In this document: in pieces, positions 42,361 through 48,891 of the stretch | Position numbering within the stretch: the first letter of the stretch is position 1 | How the letters are laid out: each line of letters starts with the position of its first letter | NCBI GenBank assembly: GCA_965369325.1 | Contig: CBDUQI010000014.1 | Location: forward strand, 1 to 48,891 | Length of the DNA stretch: 48,891 nt | Direction: 5' to 3' | Origin: CBDUQI01 sp965369325 | Lineage (GTDB): Bacteria; Pseudomonadota; Gammaproteobacteria; Steroidobacterales; JBCBZW01 | Made by a program: the position numbers and the translations under genes | Notes under the pieces: model-generated | Told to the model about the DNA's origin: nothing | Seen by the model: only the letters and a program-made list of their open reading frames with translations | Database searches by the model: none

Positions 42361-43577
42361 ATGTCATCTTCATCGAGCCGGGCTTCCCGGCCAACCAACG
42401 GGAATTTGTGCGCGGACTGCGCGATGCCGGCCATGCCGTCATCGGCATTGGCGAGGCACCACGTGAGGCGTTGGACAAAGAACTCAAGTTCTGGATGGCC
42501 GAGTACATTCAGATCTCCTCGGTCACCAACGAGCCCGCGCTTGAGGTCGCCGTGCGCGCGGCGCAGGAGCATGTGTGGATAGACCGCATGGAAGCCACCG
42601 TAGAAGCGCATATCCAGCCAGCCGCCAACGTGCGCGAACGATGCGCAATTCCCGGTACCAGCGTACGCACCGCGTTTTTGTGTCGCGACAAGCCGGCCAT
42701 GAAACAAGCGTTGCGCGAAGCCGGCATACCGTGCGCACAATCCACCGGCGCGACAAGCGCAGAGCAGGTCATCGACTTTGCCGCACGCGTGGGCTATCCG
42801 CTGATTCTAAAACCGGCCAGCGGCGCGGGCGCGGCGGGCACGTGGCGGGTGAACAATGAAGAGCAATTGATGCAGGTGATCGCGGAAACCGGCGTCGCGC
42901 ATGGCGTGCCGACGGCCGTGGAGGAGTTCATCGAGGGCCACGAAGGCTACCTGGACAGCATCACCGTCAACGGCAAAATCGCCTACGAATTTATCACCCA
43001 TTACTACCCCAACGTGTTGGAGGCGATGCGCACGCGCTGGATCTCGCCGCAGATGGTCGCGACCAACCGCATTGACGCCGCCGGTTACGCGGAAGTACGC
43101 AAAATGGCGCGCCGGGTGGTTGAAGTGCTTGGCATTGAAAACTCCGCCACCCACATGGAGTGGTTCTACGGACCGAAAGGCCTGATGTTCTCGGAGATTG
43201 GCTGTCGGCCACCCGGTGTACTGCAGTGGGAGGTGTACAACGCCGCCAACGAGATCGACCTGTACCGCGACTGGGCAAGCGCCGTCACCGATGGCCAGGT
43301 CCATCAGCGGCCCTCGCGCCGGTTTGCGGGCGGAATGATCGCACTGCGGCCAAACTGCGATGGCCGCATTGTTGGCTACGACGGCCTGGAGGCGATACAG
43401 CAACGCTACGGTGATTGCATCGTCGCTAGTCATTTCCCACCGCCGGGCTCGTCCACGCAGCCGGTGGAAGGCGGCTACATGGCCAACGCCTGGATGCGCG
43501 TTCGCCACCCCGATTACGATCAGTTGCGTGCGATCATGGACGATATCGGACAGAGCATCCAGGTGCGGGCCCAGTAA
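42357..43577 (+). CDS. ATP-grasp family ligase (second of two)
   Basis: The 406-aa protein has the full biotin-carboxylase-like ATP-grasp order: an N-terminal Rossmann-like domain (IFIEPGFPANQREFVRGL), then the ATP-grasp domain with LILKPASGAGAAGT, the EEFIEGHEGYLDS motif and the metal-binding FSEIGCRPPG segment, and a C-terminal tail. These residues match amino-acid or peptide ligases more than carboxylases. It should form an amide or ester-type bond, using ATP, on an unknown carboxylate. The start is fixed by the ATGA overlap with glgA. It is last in the operon, after which comes a possible truncated gene. Confidence 0.85.
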   Translation: MNVIFIEPGFPANQREFVRGLRDAGHAVIGIGEAPREALDKELKFWMAEYIQISSVTNEPALEVAVRAAQEHVWIDRMEATVEAHIQPAANVRERCAIPGTSVRTAFLCRDKPAMKQALREAGIPCAQSTGATSAEQVIDFAARVGYPLILKPASGAGAAGTWRVNNEEQLMQVIAETGVAHGVPTAVEEFIEGHEGYLDSITVNGKIAYEFITHYYPNVLEAMRTRWISPQMVATNRIDAAGYAEVRKMARRVVEVLGIENSATHMEWFYGPKGLMFSEIGCRPPGVLQWEVYNAANEIDLYRDWASAVTDGQVHQRPSRRFAGGMIALRPNCDGRIVGYDGLEAIQQRYGDCIVASHFPPPGSSTQPVEGGYMANAWMRVRHPDYDQLRAIMDDIGQSIQVRAQ

Positions 43578-43627
43578 CCGACCGCCGTTACAAGGGCTGA
43601 CGGGGCAACACCTGCTATCCGGGGGCC

Positions 43628-43780
43628 GTGGATACCGTCAAGCCGTGGATCCGGTGGAACGAATGTGAGCCCGGGGTGGATTTCTCCAGCTCGCCGCTGG
43701 ATCTGGACATCAACCTGGAAGGCACCGAAACGGTGGTCGCCAAGGCTGGGCGCAACTGCTGGGCCGACGGATCGGGCGAC
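43628..43780 (+). pseudogene. Possible 5' remnant of a truncated gene
   Basis: A GTG-started frame of 51 codons has strongly GC-biased third positions, like real genes here. The frame loses this character exactly where the minus-strand SDR gene ends (43781); beyond that it only runs antisense through the SDR. The encoded piece (starting MDTVKPWIRWNE, acidic and Trp-containing) matches no family I know. It may be the head of a gene cut off when the methylamine-type operon arrived. A chance ORF is possible. Confidence 0.35.
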
Positions 43781-44539
43781 CTAAAACGGCAACGGCAATT
43801 TGGCCGTGCGCCCGCCGTCGATCGTGATCACCTCACCGGTGATGAACGCAGACTCGTCACTGGCCAGAAACACGGCGGCATCCCCCACATCACCCGGCTG
43901 GCCACTGCGCCCCACCGGGTGCAGCGCATCGAGCCCCGCGCGGGCCTGCGCAGGGTTGGGCTGGCTGTTGAGATACGCTTCACTCAGATCCGAGTTAATC
44001 CAGCCCGGCGCAATGGCGTTGCAGCGTACGCCCGCGTTGCCCAAATCCACCGCCATTGCCCGAGTCATGCCATGCAGACCCGATTTAGACGCGCAGTACG
44101 CCGTGTGGCCCGGGTTAGCCGCCAGCCCCTCAATAGAGCCGATATTGATAATGCTGCCGCCGCCGCGAGCGCGCATCTGCGGGAGCAACGCCTGAGTCAC
44201 AAATAACGGCGCACGTAAGTTGACCGCCATCATCTGATCCCACTGCGCCATCTGCATCTGCGCCAGTTCGCACTCGAACATGAAGCCTGCGTTGTTTACC
44301 AGGATATCGGTGCCGTCGAAGTGTTGTTGTGCGGCGCCGGCGATGCTCGCGGGCGCGGAAGGCTCTGCCAGATCAACCGCAAGGAAGGCGATGCCGGCTT
44401 GGGCAAGCAGCGCTTGCGCAGGTGCGCGCCGCTGCGCTATCAGCACCTGAGCACCGGCCGCATGTAACTTTTGCGTAATGCCCAGACCGATGCCACGGCC
44501 GCCACCGGTCACGACGGCTACTTTGCCTTGAAGACGCAT
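43781..44539 (-). CDS. Short-chain dehydrogenase/reductase
   Basis: The 252-aa classical SDR has the cofactor motif TGGGRGIG (12-19), NNAGFMFE, a catalytic Ser in NIGSIEG, and the YxxxK pair in YCASK. After the second strand the sequence is IAQRR, an arginine that suggests NADP(H). It is the last gene of the minus-strand operon, 9 bp after the second SDR. The substrate is unknown; probably an aldehyde, ketone or hydroxy intermediate of the methylated-amine pathway. Confidence 0.92.
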   Translation of the reverse strand: MRLQGKVAVVTGGGRGIGLGITQKLHAAGAQVLIAQRRAPAQALLAQAGIAFLAVDLAEPSAPASIAGAAQQHFDGTDILVNNAGFMFECELAQMQMAQWDQMMAVNLRAPLFVTQALLPQMRARGGGSIINIGSIEGLAANPGHTAYCASKSGLHGMTRAMAVDLGNAGVRCNAIAPGWINSDLSEAYLNSQPNPAQARAGLDALHPVGRSGQPGDVGDAAVFLASDESAFITGEVITIDGGRTAKLPLPF

Positions 44540-44548
44540 TGAATCCCC

Positions 44549-45313
44549 CTAACCGGAGACCGGTTTTGCGCCGGTCACCTCAACCGTTTCGCCCGCGATG
44601 TAGCGCGCCTGATCGGAGGCCAGAAACGCAATCACGTCGGCAATGTCCTGCGGTTCGGCAATGCGTCCGATCGGTACGGTCGCGTTTAGCTCTTCGAGCG
44701 CCCGATCCGGGTCCAGCCCGCGAACTTCAAATCCACTGCGCAGCATGGGCGTGTTGACTTCGTGCGGACACACGGCGTTTACCCGGATGCCCAGCGGTGC
44801 GCAATCGCGCCCAAGATTTTTACTCAGCGCAGCCACGGCGCCTTTACTTGTGCAGTAAGCCACATGTGCCGGCCCAGGATACAGCCCCCAGGTGGAAGAG
44901 GTGTTCACGATGGCTCCACCGCCGCGGGCTTTCATGTGTGGGATGGCGGCACGGCAGAGAAAGAACACCGCGTTTAAATTGACGTTCATTGCCGCAAACC
45001 ACATCTCGTCAGTGGTCTGCTCGATGGTCCCACGTGGAATGACGCCCGCGTTGTTCAGCAGAATATCGATCCCACCGAACTGCGCAACCGTCTGCTGGAT
45101 TAGGTGCTCGCAGTACCGTTTGTCAGTCAGGTCGCCAGGGCATGCGCCGGCCTTCCCGCCCTGTACGGTCACCTCCTGCGCCAGTGCCTCGCACGCTGCC
45201 GGGTCCTGATCAGCGATCATCACAATCGCACCCTGCTGTACGAACAGCCGCACCAGCGCCTGCCCTACACCTCCTGTGGCGCCGGTAACCACTGTGACCT
45301 TGTTGGTGAACAT
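44549..45313 (-). CDS. Short-chain dehydrogenase/reductase
   Basis: The 254-aa classical SDR has TGATGGVG (11-18), NNAGVIPRG, a catalytic Ser in NTSSTWG and YCTSK. The residue after strand two is aspartate (MIADQD), which favours NAD(H) and differs from the neighbouring SDR. It starts 2 bp after the methyltransferase-family gene ends, so it is tightly coupled. Two SDRs with different cofactor preference in one operon suggest successive or reversible oxidation steps. Confidence 0.92.
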   Translation of the reverse strand: MFTNKVTVVTGATGGVGQALVRLFVQQGAIVMIADQDPAACEALAQEVTVQGGKAGACPGDLTDKRYCEHLIQQTVAQFGGIDILLNNAGVIPRGTIEQTTDEMWFAAMNVNLNAVFFLCRAAIPHMKARGGGAIVNTSSTWGLYPGPAHVAYCTSKGAVAALSKNLGRDCAPLGIRVNAVCPHEVNTPMLRSGFEVRGLDPDRALEELNATVPIGRIAEPQDIADVIAFLASDQARYIAGETVEVTGAKPVSG

Positions 45314-45315
45314 CG

Positions 45316-46848
45316 CTATCTCACTTCGCCGGGGACTTCCTGCTCGCGCTGCGCAATGTAGGCCAGCAGCTCCTCATCAAGCGCGGGGTCCAATGTCGGC
45401 TGCTCGTATTGATTGAGCAACGTGCGCACGTAGTTGGCAGCGCGCTCGGTAATCTCAACTGACCCGTCCTGCTCCCATTGCTCAATGGAATTATTATCAA
45501 ATAATTTGGGCATGAAAAACGCGCTTTGAAAATTCTTCAGCGTATGCGCGTGCCCCATGTAGTGTCCGCCAGGACCGATGTCCCGAATCGCCGCCAGTGC
45601 CTCTTCAAAATCGCCCCACTGCGGCCCTTGCGCCATACGATAGGCCATCGCGCACTGCTCGGCATCCACGACAAACTTGGACATGCAGCAATGCATGCCG
45701 CCTTCGTTCCAGCCGGCGGAGTGCCAGATGTAGTTGGCGCCGGACAGCACCGCGGCCATCAACGTGGTTGCGCTTTCGTAGCCGGCCTGCGCGTCGAAGG
45801 TTTTGGCCCCGCCCAGTGTGTTGGAGGTGCGCCACGGCACTTTGTAGAACCGTGCCATCTGACCAATCAGGAAATTCATCAGCGATACTTCAGGCGTGCC
45901 CGCCATGGGTGCGCCGGAGGCCATTGAGACGGTGCTGAGGTAGTGACCGTAGATGGCGGGCGCGCCTTTGTTCACCACCTGTGTGTAGGCCAGCGCAGAC
46001 AGCGCCTCGGCATTGAGCTGCGCCACAGTCGCCACCGTACTGGCCGGCGTGTTCGCCCCGCCCAGTACAAACGGCGAGCACAGCACCGGCTGGTTGTAAG
46101 CGGCGAACTCCCGCAACGCGCCCAGCATGGTCTCATCCCATACCAGCGGTGAGTTGCCGTTGACGTTCGCGGTGACTACCGGATGGTCCATCAGGTAGTC
46201 CGCGCCAAATAGGATCTTGCTCATCTCGATCACATCGGCCGCGTTATCGCCCGAGGTGGACATGCCCATATAGGTCTTGTCCGAATGGGCCATGGATGAA
46301 TAGGTGATCCACAGGTGACGGTGGCCCACTGCCACATCCATCGGTTCGCAGATAACGTGGGCGCTGGAGTGCATCGCCGGGCACATGTGGGCCAGACGAT
46401 GGAAGTTATTCAGGTCCTGCAGTGTGCCCCAGCGGCGCTTGCCGTCCAGGTCACGCACAAACGGCGCACCGGTCATCGGGACAAAGATGCTCTGCTTATC
46501 ACCCACACCCACGGATTTGGCCGGATCACGCGCATGCAGCGTGATGGTCTGCGGAATGCTGCTGATCAGCTCCATGATCATGTCGCGATCGAAACGCACA
46601 CGCTCGCCGGCGACATCCGCGCCCGCCTGCTTCAGTTGCGCCAGCGCGATCTCATCGCGAAAATCCACCCCAACCTCTTCCAGCACATCCATCGAGGCGT
46701 CGTGGATAGCATGAATCTGCGCCTGAGTCATCGGCTCGGTGCAGGGCAGCTCGCGAGTTAACGTGGGCAACATGTCTTCGCGCCGATCGCTGCGCAGCTT
46801 CTGGCGCGCACTGCGCCCGCCGCGTCGGAGATTTTTCCTGGTTGCCAT
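45316..46848 (-). CDS. Non-pyrrolysine MttB-family methyltransferase
   Basis: The 510-aa protein belongs to the trimethylamine methyltransferase superfamily. It has an N-terminal Arg/Lys-rich leader (RRGGRSARQKLRSD), an ITLHARDPAKSV-type segment, a PVVTANVNGNSPLVWDE segment and an APFVL/GANTPAST-type barrel core (here SPFVLGGANTPASTVATV). The frame is open with no in-frame TAG, so it does not use pyrrolysine; relatives such as MtgB, MtpB and MtcB demethylate glycine betaine, proline betaine or carnitine. No corrinoid protein or reactivase gene is in the window, although the chemistry of this group needs one. With an FAD oxidase, ALDH and SDRs it fits catabolism of a quaternary amine. Confidence 0.9.
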   Translation of the reverse strand: MATRKNLRRGGRSARQKLRSDRREDMLPTLTRELPCTEPMTQAQIHAIHDASMDVLEEVGVDFRDEIALAQLKQAGADVAGERVRFDRDMIMELISSIPQTITLHARDPAKSVGVGDKQSIFVPMTGAPFVRDLDGKRRWGTLQDLNNFHRLAHMCPAMHSSAHVICEPMDVAVGHRHLWITYSSMAHSDKTYMGMSTSGDNAADVIEMSKILFGADYLMDHPVVTANVNGNSPLVWDETMLGALREFAAYNQPVLCSPFVLGGANTPASTVATVAQLNAEALSALAYTQVVNKGAPAIYGHYLSTVSMASGAPMAGTPEVSLMNFLIGQMARFYKVPWRTSNTLGGAKTFDAQAGYESATTLMAAVLSGANYIWHSAGWNEGGMHCCMSKFVVDAEQCAMAYRMAQGPQWGDFEEALAAIRDIGPGGHYMGHAHTLKNFQSAFFMPKLFDNNSIEQWEQDGSVEITERAANYVRTLLNQYEQPTLDPALDEELLAYIAQREQEVPGEVR

Positions 46849-46874
46849 CGTCTATGATTCCTATACACCGATGC

Positions 46875-48215
46875 TCACAAGTCGCGCCCGGCCCGCCAGT
46901 GATGCCATTTGAGATAACTGTGTGCGGCGGGCGTCATCACTGCGGCTGGCGGCAGTCGTTGCGGCGCCGGACTGGCAAGCAACTGTTGAAGCATCTCGCT
47001 GTCTTTGCCGAGTGCGAGGTCGGCAATGAGTTTTCCGCCCAGGGTGCCTTTTGTGGTACCAAGGCCGTTATGGCAGCCTGCGGCGTAAAGGTTATCGTCC
47101 AACTCACCAAATACGGGCGCCGAATTGCGTGACAGACAAAGGTGGCCGCCCCAGCGATGTTCCATCGTGACCTCCTCCAGCATCGGAAAGCGCGCGGCGA
47201 ATGAGCGGTCGTGGCGCTTGCCCAGTTTTTGCACCTGCGACGGACGGGTGCGCATATTCGGGTTGTAGGTAAAGGTATTGCGGATCACGATGCGATTCTG
47301 GCGCAAGCGGCGCACCGTAGTCCCCATAGGATGGGCGGGAATCAAACCCCAGGCGGTTTCGCCGCCCAGACTTGCCACTTCGGCGCCGGTCAGCGCGCGG
47401 GTCATGCTGGCGAACGTGAACACGTGCATCAACTGGCGCGGATACCAACCGAACGAACCCAAATGCCCGTTGATGGTGAGAATGGTGCGCCGGGCGCGAA
47501 CCTCCCCCGCTGGCGTTTCCACCACGACCGGGTTGCCGGGGGTAATCCGCTGAGCGGGTGAATTTTCGTAAATCATACAATTGGGGTATTCGCTGGACAG
47601 ACCGTGCGCCAGGCCCCGAATGTACTCGGCAGGTTGGATTTGCACGCAGCCGGGTGTGTGGATGCCACCGGTGTAATACTCGGTGCCGGTCACGGTCTTC
47701 ATGTCGCCCGCGGATAGCTCCGTGTAGGGCTCGTTCATTCCTGCCAGATCGCGGCTGAACGCTTTCATCGCGGCCAGCCCGGCGCTGTCCACGGCACCGT
47801 GATATTTCCCGCAGCGCTCAAACGCACGGCGCAAACCGAACTGCTCCACCACATCGCTGGCAAACGCGATCGCTGCGCGATTCTGCTCAATCTCCTGTTG
47901 GCTGTGCGCGCTGTCGGCAGCGTAGTTTTCACTTTGCAGTTCGTGCGGCAGATCGATCATAAAGCCCGAATTGCGCCCGCACGCGCCCCAGGCGATGCGC
48001 TGAGCGTCCAGCACCGTCACCTGCGCCTGCGGATCGTCCTGAAGAATCTGTCGTGCTGCGCTCAGCCCGGCGAAACCCGCCCCGATAATTAGCCAGTCGG
48101 TTGCGCGCGAGGCGTCAAGCACATTGGCCGGCCCTGGATCTGGCAGGATGTCGTACCAGCCCGAGCCCGCAAGGTCGGCGGGAATTTGTGCGGCCTGATA
48201 GCTGCGCCCGGACAT
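46875..48215 (-). CDS. FAD-dependent amine/amino-acid oxidoreductase (DAO family)
   Basis: The 446-aa protein has an N-terminal FAD Rossmann motif (WLIIGAGFAGLSAARQI, about 41-57), a conserved GACGRNSGFMIDLPHEL segment typical of the gamma-glutamylputrescine-oxidase/sarcosine-oxidase-like DAO branch, and the C-terminal RWGGHLCLSRNSAPVFG and AGCHNGLGTTKGTLGG segments. It oxidises a secondary or primary amine, giving an imine or aldehyde plus peroxide or reduced acceptor. The ATG at 48215, one base after the ALDH stop, is preferred; the longer frame to 48368 would overlap the ALDH gene by 150 bp. It is followed by the MttB-like gene. Confidence 0.9.
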   Translation of the reverse strand: MSGRSYQAAQIPADLAGSGWYDILPDPGPANVLDASRATDWLIIGAGFAGLSAARQILQDDPQAQVTVLDAQRIAWGACGRNSGFMIDLPHELQSENYAADSAHSQQEIEQNRAAIAFASDVVEQFGLRRAFERCGKYHGAVDSAGLAAMKAFSRDLAGMNEPYTELSAGDMKTVTGTEYYTGGIHTPGCVQIQPAEYIRGLAHGLSSEYPNCMIYENSPAQRITPGNPVVVETPAGEVRARRTILTINGHLGSFGWYPRQLMHVFTFASMTRALTGAEVASLGGETAWGLIPAHPMGTTVRRLRQNRIVIRNTFTYNPNMRTRPSQVQKLGKRHDRSFAARFPMLEEVTMEHRWGGHLCLSRNSAPVFGELDDNLYAAGCHNGLGTTKGTLGGKLIADLALGKDSEMLQQLLASPAPQRLPPAAVMTPAAHSYLKWHHWRAGRDL

Positions 48216-48216
48216 C

Positions 48217-48891
48217 TCAGTCAATCGAGTCCAGATGCTGTTCAGACAGATCGAGCCAGATGGTTTTGAGCTCGGTGTACTGATCGTGCGCGTGCAGAGA
48301 ATTGTCGCGCCCGCCAAAGCCGGATTGCTTGTAGCCGCCGAAGGGCGTGGTGATGTCACCTTCACCATACGTGTTGACAGTCACCGTGCCGGCACGAATC
48401 GCGCGGGCCATGCGATGAGCGCGACGCAGATCGCGGGTGAACAGCGAGGCCGTTAACCCATAGCAGGTGTCGTTCGCGACCATCAGGGCCTGCTCCTCGC
48501 TGGCCACGCGAATCACAGCCAGCACCGGACCAAAAATCTCCTCGCGGGCAATGCGCATCTGCGGCGACACGTTGGTAAACACGGTCGGTTGTACAAAGTA
48601 ACCGCCGCCTGCGTTCGCGGCCTCGCCACCCGCCACCAATTGCGCGCCCTGCTCGATACCGCTGGCGATGTAATTAAGGATGCTTTCGTGATGCTCCCGG
48701 CTGATGATGGCGCCCAGGCGCGTGGCAGGGTCCAGTGGCGGACCTGTGCGCCACTCGCGCAGACGGAACAAAATCTTCTCGACCAGCTCATCATGCACAC
48801 TTTCGTGCACGATCAGGCGCGAGTTGGACGAGCAGTTCTCGCCCATGTTCCAGAACACCGCGTTGACCACGTGTTGCGCGACGACATCCAG
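48217..48891 (-). CDS. Aldehyde dehydrogenase, C-terminal part (cut by the window edge)
   Basis: The 224 visible residues are the C-terminal half of an NAD(P)-dependent aldehyde dehydrogenase; the N-terminus lies beyond the right edge. The catalytic cysteine is in MGENCSSNSR, followed by the EEIFGPVL and GYKQSGFGGRD blocks and an ELKTIW tail. The GENCSSNSR loop resembles PuuC-like dehydrogenases that act on amino-aldehydes. Upstream of the amine oxidase gene, it probably oxidises the aldehyde that enzyme makes. The internal GTG at 48870 is not a true start, since coding continues to the edge. Confidence 0.95.
   Translation of the reverse strand: MDVVAQHVVNAVFWNMGENCSSNSRLIVHESVHDELVEKILFRLREWRTGPPLDPATRLGAIISREHHESILNYIASGIEQGAQLVAGGEAANAGGGYFVQPTVFTNVSPQMRIAREEIFGPVLAVIRVASEEQALMVANDTCYGLTASLFTRDLRRAHRMARAIRAGTVTVNTYGEGDITTPFGGYKQSGFGGRDNSLHAHDQYTELKTIWLDLSEQHLDSID

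Noticed and set aside
43784..44206. Continuation of the truncated frame through the SDR gene
   Set aside because: Beyond 43780 it is purely antisense to a conserved SDR, with Arg/His-rich shadow composition.

Overview
The window is GC-rich, densely coded and organised in short operons with many ATGA-type overlaps. Lipoprotein and Sec signals, citrate synthase, PpnN, an ExeA-type ATPase, DUF533, DUF2270 and DUF4197 proteins and a DegP-like protease fit a free-living, probably marine, aerobic gammaproteobacterium. That placement is inferred from gene content; no rRNA or tRNA gene is present to confirm it.

Layout. 0-13.5 kb is mostly housekeeping and accessory enzymes: a glycine-rich DUF533 protein; a minus-strand run of serine hydrolase, orphan TOPRIM protein and degenerate SRAP protein; an apparently exported D-2-hydroxyacid dehydrogenase; an AhpD-like protein; PpnN; an exported Arg/Thr-rich repeat protein; then citrate synthase, a large exported alpha/beta hydrolase and a CsaA-like protein on the minus strand, with a histone-deacetylase-fold enzyme divergent from citrate synthase. 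13.5-22.2 kb looks like an acquired island with visibly lower GC. It holds an exported Ig/PKD-like protein, an unknown 281-aa protein, a beta-repeat (fibre-like) protein, and a divergent operon of ECF sigma factor, membrane anti-sigma factor with a zinc motif, a 105-aa acidic protein and a periplasm-facing TPR-CHAT caspase-like protease.

22.2-37.3 kb carries envelope and metabolic genes: DUF4197, a coiled-coil membrane protein, a metallophosphoesterase overlapping a membrane redoxin, an M13 peptidase, an ExeA ATPase fused to an FHA domain, a candidate small RNA with a strong terminator, threonine aldolase with a PQQ-type sugar dehydrogenase, a vWA-PKD protein, a DegP-like protease, a DUF2270 protein and a dienelactone-hydrolase lipoprotein. 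37.4-43.6 kb is a tight plus-strand operon: S51-like peptidase, CBM48 esterase, ATP-grasp enzyme, glycogen-synthase-like glycosyltransferase and a second ATP-grasp enzyme. It looks like a biosynthetic pathway joining glucan and amide chemistry. From 43.8 kb to the right edge, a minus-strand operon (ALDH, FAD amine oxidase-like enzyme, non-pyrrolysine MttB-family methyltransferase, two SDRs) suggests breakdown of a methylated amine or betaine.

The best candidates for undescribed biology are the ECF/anti-sigma/CHAT locus with its divergent beta-repeat protein, the two-ATP-grasp glucan cluster, and the coupled TOPRIM-SRAP pair in which the SRAP protein has lost its known catalytic residues. All names rest on sequence recognition by eye; no database search was run.
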